Made by a program: the position numbers and the translations under genes. From Actinomadura viridilutea (GTDB lineage Bacteria; Actinomycetota; Actinomycetes; Streptosporangiales; Streptosporangiaceae), in assembly GCA_003001795.1 (NCBI GenBank), contig PVNI01000010.1, forward strand, positions 124,001 through 188,000: a stretch of DNA of 64,000 bases. Reading direction: 5' to 3'. The notes beneath the pieces were generated by a model. The model was not told the DNA's origin, searched no databases, and saw nothing but the letters and a program-made list of their open reading frames with translations. Positions 17,211-25,155 of this stretch are shown here, piece by piece; the first letter of the stretch is position 1, and each line of letters begins with the position of its first letter.

Positions 17211-17942
17211 GTGAACACGAGAGCAGACTTTCCGGGCGCAGGCCCGGCGACGGGAAGGGACCGCCGGAGCCAGGCCAGGGAGCTGCTCGACGCGATGGAG
17301 AACGCCAAGGTCATCACCGAGGGCCAGTTCAGCGCGCTCGGCATGATCATCACCGATGCCTCGCTGAGCGCCGACGAGGCGACCCTCGTCGAGGTGCAGG
17401 ACGGCCTCCAGTGGCTCCACCGCAACTATCTGGACGTCCCCCACCTCGACGGCGACCAGCGAGAACGCCGGGGCCGCATCCTCGGCCTGATCGACTGTGT
17501 GCAGTGGGCGCTGCGCCGTCTGCCGTCCAACCTGCAGCTCAAGCTGCACCCCGACGGGCACGCGGCGCGGTTCCTGGTCGCCGTGGCCCGCCGCCAGGGC
17601 ATCTCCAACAAGCAGCTCGCCGCCGAGCTCGGCACCGACGAGACCGAGATCAGCCGGGTGGGCCGCCGTCTGCTGGCGGCGGGCGTGGTCTGGAAGCGCA
17701 AGGAGTGGCGCCAGAACGCGTGGGATCTCACCCCGCGCGGCCGCCAGTACTTGGAAGAGACCGGGCTGCTGCCCGACGTCGCGCTGGTCGAGGGCCGGCC
17801 GGAACCCGCCGTGCCCGACCGTCCGGCCCGCATCCCGGTGGACTCGCCCGACCGCCCGCCTGTGGGCGTCTCGCACGGCCCCGGCCACGACGCCGAACCG
17901 CGACGCCAGGGCGACGTCCCGACCCGCCGCGGCCACCGCTGA
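17211..17942 (+). CDS. Winged-helix (MarR-like) regulator with helical N-terminal domain
   Basis: A 243-residue protein. Residues about 20-105 are mostly helical (SQARELLDAMENAKVITEGQF). A winged helix covers about 115-185, with HAARFLVAVARRQGISNKQLA, GTDETEISRVGRRLLAAG as recognition helix, and a wing KRKEWRQNAWDLTPRGRQYL. A Pro/Arg-rich disordered tail ends the protein. GTG 17211 is preferred over ATG 17160 because the promoter at 17144-17172 would start transcription downstream of that ATG, and GGGGGA precedes the GTG. It is divergent from the nitrilase-like gene and probably binds the repeats between them. Confidence 0.72.
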   Translation: MNTRADFPGAGPATGRDRRSQARELLDAMENAKVITEGQFSALGMIITDASLSADEATLVEVQDGLQWLHRNYLDVPHLDGDQRERRGRILGLIDCVQWALRRLPSNLQLKLHPDGHAARFLVAVARRQGISNKQLAAELGTDETEISRVGRRLLAAGVVWKRKEWRQNAWDLTPRGRQYLEETGLLPDVALVEGRPEPAVPDRPARIPVDSPDRPPVGVSHGPGHDAEPRRQGDVPTRRGHR

Positions 17943-18567
17943 ATCACCACACGACCGGCGCACGGCCCCACGCGTCCGCGCGCCGGTTCGTGCTGCCCAG
18001 CGCGCTGTCCGACGGCCCGGCTTTGCTGAGCACGTCGCGGACGCCGAAACCCGCAGCGCCGGCGCGTGCCCGGCGGCCACCACGACCGCGGCGGCCGCAC
18101 CAGCGGCCGGATATGGACCATCTCACCGTCGCGCAGCAACGCGTGCCCTCCCGCCTCGGTCATGGAAGCCGACATCACCTGCTTCCCAAGGCATGAAGTC
18201 CGGGCGCCCCGGACCGTAGGGCTTTTGCTCTGCCGGCACGACATCAGCCCCGCCCCGGCGCAAGCAGAGGACGAAGTCCTTCCGCTCGGGTGGAACGTCA
18301 CTGGCCACCGTGTCGGTGCTGGGTGTCGCCGCGAGGGGACGGCACACGGGCGTCGGCGTTGGGCGGTTCGGTCACGGCGGCGCGCCGTGATGCGCGCCGA
18401 AGCCGGCATCCGCACATGATCTCGGCGAGTACCGCCGCGGCGGGGACGCTGTGAAGGCGGCTGCACCTGGTGGCCGGTGCGCAGAAGAAGGGGCCGGGGG
18501 CGTCGTCATCGACGCCACCGGCCCCTTTGGCCAGGCACACTCTGGGGGGCCGGCCGCTACCGGGCGG
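17943..18567. other. Intergenic region with a possible acetyltransferase-gene remnant and a terminator
   Basis: No intact gene is supportable. On the minus strand 18175 down to 18098 reads MSASMTEAGGHALLRDGEMV followed by HIRPLV, which resembles the start of GNAT-type proteins. The frame then continues as Pro/Arg-rich nonsense, and plausible continuations lie in other frames, so it looks like a decayed fragment. The right end holds the hairpin at 18490-18525. The rest shows nothing recognisable. Confidence 0.4.
18490..18525 (-). terminator. Terminator hairpin downstream of the DoxX-like gene
   Basis: GGGGCCGG (18490-18497) pairs with CCGGCCCC (18518-18525), and the interior GGCGTCG/CGACGCC extends the stem around a TCAT loop. 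On the minus strand it is followed by CTTCTTCT, a T-rich tail. It lies about 40 bases after the stop of the DoxX-like gene. Confidence 0.75.
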
Positions 18568-19125
18568 TCACTTCAGGATCGGGAAGCGGCGCACCAGGGC
18601 GGTGTTACTCCACCACCGGCCGAGGCCGAGCGTGTCGCCCGCGCCGACCAGCGCGAGGCCGACCAGCACGATCGCGTAGACCAGGTGGTCGTCCATGAAG
18701 GGGTTGTTGTCGGGCGGCAGAACGGCGGTCCACATCATCACCAGCAGCAGGGCGCCGCTGGCGGCGGCGATGCGCATGCCGATGCCCAGCAGTAGGGCGG
18801 TGCCGATCCCGGCCAGGCCGATCATGAACAGCCAGTCGACCCAGGCCAGTCCGGCCATGTCGTGGTAGAGGCCTTCGAACGGGCCGGTGGGCGAGTTCTT
18901 GAGGAAGCCCTCGGTGGGGCTGCCGCCCTCGATCCACGCCTTGGCGGCGGGGGTCTCGTGACCGAGGCCGAAGGTCTTGTCGAGGAACGCCCAGGCGAAC
19001 ACCCAGCCCAGCGCCACCCGGGCGACCGCCCACACGTACCGTGCGGCGGGCGACGTCAGCGGTTCCGGCAGGTGCGGACGCAGGGGCCGGTGCCCGCCGC
19101 TTGCCTTGCGACTGGTGACAGCCAT
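18568..19125 (-). CDS. DoxX/DoxD-like integral membrane protein
   Basis: A 185-residue membrane protein with four hydrophobic segments (about 29-48, 92-112, 116-134 and 146-166). The first segment carries RVALGWVFAWAFLDKTFGLG, and a loop carries WIEGGSPTEGFL. This pattern is typical of the DoxX/thiosulfate:quinone-oxidoreductase small-subunit group common in actinobacteria, where the role is unclear (quinone-linked redox or oxidative-stress membrane complexes). The ATG at 19125 has GAGAAGG close upstream. It is a single-gene unit ending in a strong hairpin. Confidence 0.82.
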   Translation of the reverse strand: MAVTSRKASGGHRPLRPHLPEPLTSPAARYVWAVARVALGWVFAWAFLDKTFGLGHETPAAKAWIEGGSPTEGFLKNSPTGPFEGLYHDMAGLAWVDWLFMIGLAGIGTALLLGIGMRIAAASGALLLVMMWTAVLPPDNNPFMDDHLVYAIVLVGLALVGAGDTLGLGRWWSNTALVRRFPILK

Positions 19126-19579
19126 CGCCTTCTCACCTTCTCCGGGGGGAGTTGTGTCACCACCGACTCAATCCCCCGCCTCGCCGGCGCGATAGGCGCG
19201 CAAGACTCCCGATCGGCAGGGCGTTGGTCCCGTTCGGACGGCGGTCGCGCGGCGCCAAAGTCCTTTCGTCCGTCGCGCGAGCAGTGCCGGGACCAAGAGC
19301 CGTCTGGTCCCGGAGAAGGTCTTTACGGGGTTGAACGGCGCCGAGCACGTCTGGTACCGCCGTCCTCCCATCCTGCAGCGCCTCGTTGTCACGGATGCCG
19401 GACGTTCCGTCGGAAAGCCGCGTCCGCGCATGAGCGGCGGAGCGGAACCTGACGAGCGTCCAGGCGAACGCAGTGTTCCGCGACAACAGCTGACGGATCA
19501 CGCGCGGGACGATGAGTTCTCCGGCGGCGGGCGGTCGATACCTGCGACACAGGTCGACCGATAGCCATAGGAGGTAGGG
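19126..19579. other. Intergenic region, nothing recognised
   Basis: About 450 bases between the DoxX-like gene and the VOC gene. The frames crossing it show no family resemblance and no good ribosome-binding sites. It must hold both divergent promoters; I cannot place their boxes. Confidence 0.5.
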
Positions 19580-20062
19580 ATGGCCACCGAGGGATTCACC
19601 ACGTGCCTGTGGTTCGACGGACAGGCCGAGGAGGCGGCCCGCTTCTACACGTCGATCTTCAAGGACGGGCGGATCGGGCGGATCGCCCGCTACACCGAGG
19701 CCGGGCCGGGTGAACCCGGGTCGGTGGTCACGGTGGAGTTCGAGATCAACGGGCAGCGGTTCGTCGCCCTGAACGGCGGACCGGAGTTCACGTTCAACGA
19801 GTCGGTCTCCTTCCAGATCCACTGCGCCGACCAGGCCGAGGTGGACTACTACTGGGAGCGCCTCACCGAGGACGGCGGCCAGGAGTCGCAGTGCGGCTGG
19901 GTCAAGGACAAGTTCGGCGTGTCCTGGCAGGTCGTCCCCGACGGTCTGATCGAACTGGTCCACGACCCCGATCCGGAGAAGGCCGCCCGGGCCACCCGGG
20001 CGATGCTCTCGATGAGCAAGCTCGACATCGACGCGGTCCGCCAGGCGCACGCCGGGGAGTGA
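19580..20062 (+). CDS. VOC-superfamily (PhnB-like) protein
   Basis: A 160-residue protein of the PhnB/3-demethylubiquinone-methyltransferase-like VOC group. It has TTCLWFDGQAEEAARFYTSIF at the start, an ALNGGPEFTFNESVSFQI middle, and the DKFGVSWQVVPDGL segment followed by a C-terminal tail DPDPEKAARATRAMLSMSKLDI. These are vicinal-oxygen-chelate folds; most family members in actinobacteria have no assigned reaction. The ATG at 19580 follows AGGAGGTAGGG, a very strong site. The stop nearly abuts the convergent LD-carboxypeptidase gene. Confidence 0.88.
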   Translation: MATEGFTTCLWFDGQAEEAARFYTSIFKDGRIGRIARYTEAGPGEPGSVVTVEFEINGQRFVALNGGPEFTFNESVSFQIHCADQAEVDYYWERLTEDGGQESQCGWVKDKFGVSWQVVPDGLIELVHDPDPEKAARATRAMLSMSKLDIDAVRQAHAGE

Positions 20063-20063
20063 G

Positions 20064-21068
20064 CTAGTCCGCGACCGCGGGCTCCACCGTCAGCGTGCCC
20101 GCCGCCGCGTCGACGACGGCCTGCGCGCCGAGGGGCACGGTGAGCTGCCCGTTCCCGTGCCCCAGCCGCAGACCGCCCAGCACCGGGACGCCCAGATCGC
20201 CGAGCCGGTCCCGCAGGACGCCCACCGCGTCCCACTCGCCCGGCTCGGCGTCGCTCCCGGTGATCTGGCCGATCACGATGGCGCGCACGCCCTTCAGCGC
20301 GCCCGAGCGGCGCAGATGGGTGAGCATCCGGTCGATCCGGTACGGCGCCTCGCCGACCTCCTCGAAGAAGAACACCGCGCCGCGCAGCCCGGGGAAGTCG
20401 CGGGCCCCGATCGCGGCGTCCACCAGCGTCAGGTTGCCGCCGAGCAGCGGCCCGCGGGCCCGTCCCGGCACCATGACCGGCGCCGTCGTCTCCGCCGGAT
20501 CGCGGGTGAGCACCACCGGACGCGTCGTCATCACCGCCGCCCGCAGCGCCTCGGCCGACTCCGGCCCGGTGCGCCGGTCGTTCCAGGCCACCATGGGCCC
20601 GTGCACGGTGACCAGCCTGCAGGCCCGCCACAGCCGCGCCTGGAGGCTGGTGATGTCGCTGAACCCGACGACGACCTTCGGGTGGCGCCGCAGCGGCCGC
20701 AGATCGAGCCGGTCGACGATCCGCTGCGTCCCGTAGCCGCCGCGCGCGGCGAACACGCCCCGCACCTGTGGATCCGCGAGCGCCTCCTGGAGGTCGGCGA
20801 GCCGGTCCTCGTCCCGTCCCGCCAGGTAGCCGTACCGGTCGAACACATGCCGCCCCAGCTCGACCGTCAGCCCCCAGCTCCGCAGGATCTCGACGCCCCG
20901 CTCGACCTGCGCCGGGTCGGGCGTGCTGCCCGGCGACACCACCCGCACCCGATCCCCGGGCCGCAGCACCGGCGCCCGCAGGACCCGCGCGGCCGACGCC
21001 TGGGCAGGGGTGGCGTGCGCCACCGACGCGGCTGTGAACGCCCCCAGCACACTTCTGCGCGAATACAC
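20064..21068 (-). CDS. LD-carboxypeptidase (peptidase S66), Tat-exported
   Basis: A 334-residue S66 peptidase. The N-terminus has SRRSVLGAFTAA, a twin-arginine signal (about 1-26 ending AQASA), so the enzyme is exported folded. The catalytic serine is in VVVGFSDITSLQ, the Glu in FFEEVGEAPYRIDRML and the His in LRLGHGNGQLTVPLG. The family removes the terminal D-alanine from murein tetrapeptides in cell-wall recycling, or cleaves related antibiotics. GTG 21068 has GAGGAG nine bases upstream. The frame stays open far upstream into the GH114-like pseudogene, but the signal peptide and SD argue for this start. Confidence 0.88.
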   Translation of the reverse strand: MYSRRSVLGAFTAASVAHATPAQASAARVLRAPVLRPGDRVRVVSPGSTPDPAQVERGVEILRSWGLTVELGRHVFDRYGYLAGRDEDRLADLQEALADPQVRGVFAARGGYGTQRIVDRLDLRPLRRHPKVVVGFSDITSLQARLWRACRLVTVHGPMVAWNDRRTGPESAEALRAAVMTTRPVVLTRDPAETTAPVMVPGRARGPLLGGNLTLVDAAIGARDFPGLRGAVFFFEEVGEAPYRIDRMLTHLRRSGALKGVRAIVIGQITGSDAEPGEWDAVGVLRDRLGDLGVPVLGGLRLGHGNGQLTVPLGAQAVVDAAAGTLTVEPAVAD

Positions 21069-21111
21069 CGAAGCAAACTCCTCACCACTACCGCCCCAGA
21101 GGATTATCTGA

Positions 21112-21913
21112 TCAGGGACAGGGGCGCGCCAGTGATCAAGATCGAGGCGTTTGCGCATCGAACTCAGGTCGAGACGGCGGCTCTGCGCACAGAAGGCGGA
21201 CGGCTCCAACTCGTATTCGACATGCGGCACGGCCTTGCCCGCACGAATGAACGGCGACAGCCGATCGCACTCGTCGAGTTGTGCGCACTGCTCGTTCACG
21301 GCGAAATCGAAGTCGTCGAGCAACGCGGAAATCTGCGGAAGATCATTCTTCAGCCTGACCGAAAGGCCGCGCTCGTGCGCCAGACGGGCGATGAACCGGT
21401 TGTCACGCAGCTGGTCATCCACCGTGAGCGGGAAGCCGGTGTCGGAGGCGTACCCGTCCACCAGGTCGGCTCGCCCGCGTTGAACCCTTTGGCGCGGCAC
21501 ATGTCGAAGCGCGGGCCATGACGTGGCCGAGGACGTCGATACGCCGGATGTCCAGCCACCGTTCGCCCTCCCAGCCGTTCCCCTTGCCCACCACCTCGCG
21601 CGGGAACAGCCGGTAGTCCGGATGGAACGACTCGGCGGCGCCGACGTTGATGCAGCAGATGACGCGACGGCCTTCGCGGCGCGGCTCCCGCACCACATCC
21701 GCGCCGTTCTCGAACCCATCGATGTCGTAGACGAGCACGTCCACACTCGTATCGACGGGCACTTTCAGCTGCCAGTCCCACGGCGTCCCCGGTGCCGGCG
21801 CCCACAACTTCGGTCGGCTCGACTCCGAACCACCCGCTCGTTGTCACGACCGCCAGGAGCAGGAGGGCGATCCGCCCGCGCCGCAGGCGCCGCGTATGGC
21901 CGCCGCCGGTCAC
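21112..21913 (-). pseudogene. GH114-like (endo-alpha-1,4-polygalactosaminidase) pseudogene with frameshifts
   Basis: The family pattern can be followed only by switching frames. A signal peptide (RGRIALLLLAVVTTSGW) is in one frame; WAPAPGTPWDWQLK through GERWLDIRRIDVLGHVMAR in a second; RFDMCRAKGFNAGEP back in the first; then DLVDGYASDTGFPLTVDD through SSMRKRLDLDHWRAPVP in a third. Shifts fall near 21815, 21513 and 21466. A fourth near 21125 would restore a natural ending (PCP, TGA at 21112-21114). The intact enzyme would be a secreted TIM-barrel glycosidase. Several sequencing errors in one gene are the alternative. As it stands the last segment runs in frame into the LD-carboxypeptidase. 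Confidence 0.72.
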
Positions 21914-22273
21914 CCGGCAGTCGTGTCGATGCAACAACCCACCGCCTCACCAAGTGGTGGTGCATACACCCCGATGGGTGACGGCAACGCGAACCCGATT
22001 TCGGCAGTGACGGAAGGCCGTGCCGGACCAGGCCACAGGCGCCTGCACCCCAATGTCGGCCGTGAAAGTCTTGACGGGCGAGGGTGTGTCGTCGGCGCGT
22101 GTGGTCGCCCGCATCCGCATGGACACTCCGCGCGCAGGTGGCCGGAGTGGCATCTGACGAGCTCAGATCGGCGTGCGTGGCCGTCAGCATTCAGCACCGA
22201 CCTCGGCCGCCCGCCCCCGACGCAAACGACCCTGAACCCGATCGCGGGTCCAGGGTCGATCCGATGTTGATCG
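21914..22273. other. Intergenic region between the GH114-like pseudogene and tRNA-Pro
   Basis: About 360 bases with no supportable gene. The right end carries the tRNA-Pro terminator (22228-22257). The remainder shows no recognised motif. Confidence 0.5.
22228..22257 (-). terminator. Terminator hairpin after tRNA-Pro
   Basis: GACCCTG (22228-22234) pairs with CAGGGTC (22251-22257), with ACCCG/CGGGT extending the stem around a short loop. It lies 16 bases past the 3' end of the tRNA on the minus strand. There is no clear T run, so the call rests on the stem and position. Confidence 0.6.
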
Positions 22274-22347
22274 TCGGGCTGGCGGGATTTGAACCCACGG
22301 CCCCCGGCACCCAAAGCCGGTGCGCTACCAAACTGCGCCACAGCCCG
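22274..22347 (-). tRNA. tRNA-Pro(UGG)
   Basis: A 74-nt cloverleaf. The acceptor stem CGGGCTG/CAGCCCG and D stem GCGC/GCGC are present. The anticodon stem-loop is CCGGC-TTTGGGT-GCCGG with anticodon TGG, and the T arm is GTGGG-TTCAAAT-CCCGC. The discriminator base is A and CCA is not encoded. Confidence 0.96.
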
Positions 22348-22510
22348 TCCGCCGCCTGGAGGACGACGCCCCGAGCGGCGACGCGTGCAGTCTAGTGCGA
22401 TCGGCCCTTCGCCGCTCATCCGTTTCCGGTCCGTTCCTGGACACGACAGCGTCGGAAACCCGGTAACCTACTGGATGGCGATCGTGAGGCCCGGCCTCAC
22501 CGATCCACTC

Positions 22511-22584
22511 GCGGGCGTAGCTCAATGGTAGAGCCCCAGTCTTCCAAACTGGCTACGCGGGTTCGATTCCCGTCGCCCGCTCCA
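22511..22584 (+). tRNA. tRNA-Gly(UCC)
   Basis: A 71-nt cloverleaf plus encoded CCA. The acceptor is GCGGGCG/CGCCCGC, the D stem GCTC/GAGC, the anticodon stem-loop CCAGT-CTTCCAA-ACTGG with anticodon TCC, and the T arm GCGGG-TTCGATT-CCCGT. The discriminator is T and CCA follows at 22582-22584. The accessory block begins directly downstream, so this is a likely integration site. Confidence 0.96.
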
Positions 22585-22591
22585 GTCGCGA

Positions 22592-22626
22592 AGGCCCAGG
22601 TGAGGGACGGTTCCCCACCTGGGCCT
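22592..22626 (+). terminator. Terminator hairpin after tRNA-Gly
   Basis: AGGCCCAGGTG (22592-22602) pairs perfectly with CACCTGGGCCT (22616-22626). GGGA/TCCC inside the loop extends the stem further. It lies eight bases after the tRNA CCA. A degenerate copy of this sequence recurs at 27107-27139. Confidence 0.8.
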
Positions 22627-22750
22627 CGCCGTCTGTCAAGTGGCCGCATGCGTGGGGGCGGGCTGTCCGGCAATGCGTCCGACCTCCTCCAGCGACAGCA
22701 CCAGATCGCCGCGGCGCGCACTCACAGCCACGCCACCGGACACGCCGTCG

Positions 22751-23053
22751 TCACCCTGACCTGCCCTGCGGGGTGCGCCTCGACATGCCAGTCGCCGGGG
22801 ACGTCGCCACCACCGCGTGCGCAGGCCACGGCCACATCGCCCGTGTCAGGATCGCCTGCCGCAGCTCCGCCGGGTCGATCGCTTCCACCAGTCGCCACCC
22901 GCTTCCGATCGGAACCATCGCCCACCAGGTCCGCGTCGCCCTGCCGAACCACGCCACGACCCCCGGAAACTCACGCTCGATCTGTGCTGCGGCCGTACGT
23001 GCGTCCACCCTGGCGACTGGCTGCGCCACTCGCCCCGCCCGCTCACTCGTCAT
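22751..23053 (-). CDS. Small hypothetical protein, second of an overlapping pair
   Basis: A 100-residue protein: MTSERAGRVAQPVARVDART, then IEREFPGVVAWFGRATRTWW and WRLVEAIDPAELRQAILTR, with an Arg/Pro-rich end. Small proteins with an EFPG-x-W start are often seen beside HTH regulators in actinobacteria, with no assigned function (recollection, not a search). The start overlaps the end of the preceding gene by 11 bases, so translation is probably coupled. It is less GC-biased than neighbouring core genes. Confidence 0.6.
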   Translation of the reverse strand: MTSERAGRVAQPVARVDARTAAAQIEREFPGVVAWFGRATRTWWAMVPIGSGWRLVEAIDPAELRQAILTRAMWPWPAHAVVATSPATGMSRRTPQGRSG

Positions 23054-23456
23054 CGCGCAGCCCGCCATGCCGCGTCGCGTCCGCTGACGGCACCGCCAGC
23101 ACCTTGGCGATCCTGTCTGCCGCAATCTCGGCATCGGCCGCCGGACACAACGGCTCCAGATCGGCAGGAGACTGCCGGGTCGGCCCAGCCCAAGCCCAGT
23201 ACCACCACAACCGCCCGCCGTCACGAGCGTTGCGCAGGCACCGAACCTCCTGCCGCAGCCCCGGACTCATCGCGCGCCCGCGCGGATCGCCGCCATCGGG
23301 CTCGCCGGCCGGGTTCGCCGCCAGCACCGCACCGTCCTTGTCTGCCTTGCCCGCCAGGCCCCTCGCATTCAGGGCCGTCACCAGCGCAGCCACCCGTTCA
23401 TCCACCCGCCGCCGCTCCGACCCGTTCACAGGCCGACTGTCGCTCGCCTTGTCCAT
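23043..23456 (-). CDS. Small hypothetical protein, first of an overlapping pair
   Basis: A 137-residue protein with a helical start (VDERVAALVTALNARGLAGK), a GRAMSPGLRQEVRC segment, the aromatic RLWWYWAWAGPTRQSP stretch and an acidic end LCPAADAEIAADRIAKVLAV. No known domain. The ATG at 23456 has GGGAGG four bases upstream. It is divergent from the HTH-TPR regulator, with about 400 bases between, and overlaps the next gene. Protein shape and position suggest a conserved partner set of the HTH-TPR gene, but no activity can be claimed. Confidence 0.62.
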   Translation of the reverse strand: MDKASDSRPVNGSERRRVDERVAALVTALNARGLAGKADKDGAVLAANPAGEPDGGDPRGRAMSPGLRQEVRCLRNARDGGRLWWYWAWAGPTRQSPADLEPLCPAADAEIAADRIAKVLAVPSADATRHGGLRDDE

Positions 23457-23865
23457 GTCGCCTCCCGCACGTTCGAGGCGGGACCGGTGGGTCGACATAC
23501 GTCAGGGCCGCCCGCAGAGCCAGGCCCGGGGCACCAGGTCGCCGTGTCGCGTCGCCGGTCCCGCGGTTCACCACAACGCCGCGTCTTCCGCGTCTGCGCG
23601 CACTCCAGACGCTGGGATCGTCGAGCCCCGTTCTCCGCACCGATCGGACACACCAGCAGCGCCCGCCGATGGTGGGGCAGCCTCCAGCGCTGCCCTCCAT
23701 AGCGCGCGCACTCAGCCGTTCGCGCATCGCTCATACGGCCCAGGATCAAGATCACAAGGACGAAAACCGAGATCCTGGAGTAATCCAACGAATAGATATA
23801 GGCTCGCTGTCGTCATGGAGCGTGCGGAGAGCGGGACAAAATGACCAAAAAGGGGCGGTCGGATA
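23457..23865. other. Divergent promoter region of the HTH-TPR module
   Basis: About 410 bases without a supportable gene. The left two thirds is GC-rich and featureless. From about 23740 it becomes AT-richer (AATCCAACGAATAGATATAG), where the promoter of the HTH-TPR gene probably lies. No convincing operator palindrome was found. Confidence 0.45.
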
Positions 23866-25155
23866 ATGCCAGGATCAGCCTTCGAGCCGATCCACCTGCC
23901 CGACTGGGTGTGGCGCACGCCCGAGACCGACAAGATTCTTTCAGCGCGTGACGTGGGCGCCCTATTCCGTCTCGCGAAGCGGTACGCCGGAGCGAGTCAA
24001 CACCGCATCGCCGCAGCCACGTCCATTGGCCAGCCCCGCGTTAACAGCCTCATGCGAGGCACCGGCAGCCCCATAGAGAAGTTCGAGCTGTTCGAGCGCA
24101 TTGCGGACGGGCTGAACATGCCTGACCATGCCCGCGTGCGCCTAGGTCTCGCCCCTCGCAACCCCCTCGCCGAGACTCGGCAACCGTCGTTGACCGACGC
24201 GCAGCCGCCGACCAGGCTGCCCGACGCGCCCAGCCCTTTTGTCTTGGCCGGGTTGCGTCAAGTGCTCACTGCCTACATCCAGGCGGACGCTGTCATGGGC
24301 GCCCTGTTCTTGCTGCCGGCCGTCCACAGCCAGATCCCTGTCATCGAGCGCATATGCCACACCGCGCGAGGAGCTGACCGAATCGAGGCGCTCAACGTCG
24401 GGAGTGAATTCCTCGAGTTCTGCGGGTGGCTCTATCAGGACGCGGGCGACCATAAAACCGCGATGTACTGGACGAACCGGGCCCAAGACTACGCGTTGGA
24501 GCTTGGTGACCCGCGCGTCACGTCGTACATCCTCATGCGCAAGAGCAATATCTCGACCGATCTGCGCGACCCCGAACTCGCCTTGAGTCTCGCCGAGTCG
24601 GCCCTCAAGTACGCCGACGCGCTCACGCCCCGACTCCGCGCCGTCGTACTCCGGCAACGCGCGAACGCGAACGCCATGCTGCGAAATCGGCGCGCTTTCG
24701 AACGTGACTCCGAGGAAGCGCTGGCCCAGTCCGCTGACGGGTTGGGCCAGGACGAAGGCGACCGCGCCCGCTACTGCACTCCCGCTTACGTCGCGATGGA
24801 GTCCGGCGCGGCGTGGACCATGCTCGGCCACCCTGGCGCGGCAGTGCCGATCTTCGAGGAGAGCCGGTCACAGCTTCAGCAGTCCATCCAGATGCGCGAC
24901 TATGCTCTCTGCCTGGCCCGACTCGCCGCCGCCTATGCCGCAGTGGAGGAGCCCGAAAAGGCGTGCAAGGTCGCGAACGAGGCGTTGACTCTTACCCGGT
25001 CGCTCGGTTCGCCAAGGGTGCTGGTCCAGCTCAAGCGTGCACGGAACAAGCTGGGGCGATGGTCGCGTGACCCCGAAGTGGCAGACTTGCTACGGAGGAT
25101 CGATATCACCGTTGAGACACCCGCGGAGCCGCCGCATCCGAAGGGAACACCGTGA
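23866..25155 (+). CDS. HTH (XRE-like) regulator with TPR-type C-terminal domain
   Basis: A 429-residue protein. An N-terminal helix-turn-helix lies at about 25-85 (LFRLAKRYAGASQHRIAAATSIGQPRVNSLMRG). A long alpha-helical repeat region follows (about 125-415) with TPR-like helices such as GWLYQDAGDHKTAMYWTNRA, ALSLAESALKYADAL and LARLAAAYAAVEEPEKACKV. Such fusions usually sense a peptide or partner protein through the TPR face and bind DNA through the HTH. Its stop overlaps the creatininase-family start by four bases (GTGA), so the two are translationally coupled. The codon third positions are clearly less G/C-biased than in core genes here. Confidence 0.85.
   Translation: MPGSAFEPIHLPDWVWRTPETDKILSARDVGALFRLAKRYAGASQHRIAAATSIGQPRVNSLMRGTGSPIEKFELFERIADGLNMPDHARVRLGLAPRNPLAETRQPSLTDAQPPTRLPDAPSPFVLAGLRQVLTAYIQADAVMGALFLLPAVHSQIPVIERICHTARGADRIEALNVGSEFLEFCGWLYQDAGDHKTAMYWTNRAQDYALELGDPRVTSYILMRKSNISTDLRDPELALSLAESALKYADALTPRLRAVVLRQRANANAMLRNRRAFERDSEEALAQSADGLGQDEGDRARYCTPAYVAMESGAAWTMLGHPGAAVPIFEESRSQLQQSIQMRDYALCLARLAAAYAAVEEPEKACKVANEALTLTRSLGSPRVLVQLKRARNKLGRWSRDPEVADLLRRIDITVETPAEPPHPKGTP

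Noticed and set aside
20064..21746. One 560-residue fusion of a glycosidase C-terminus and LD-carboxypeptidase
   Set aside because: The peptidase has its own Tat signal and Shine-Dalgarno at 21068, and the upstream part is a frameshifted pseudogene.
22274..22584. Integrase or attachment site beside the tRNA genes
   Set aside because: No recombinase gene and no exact repeat of a tRNA 3' end was found inside the window, so no att site is annotated.
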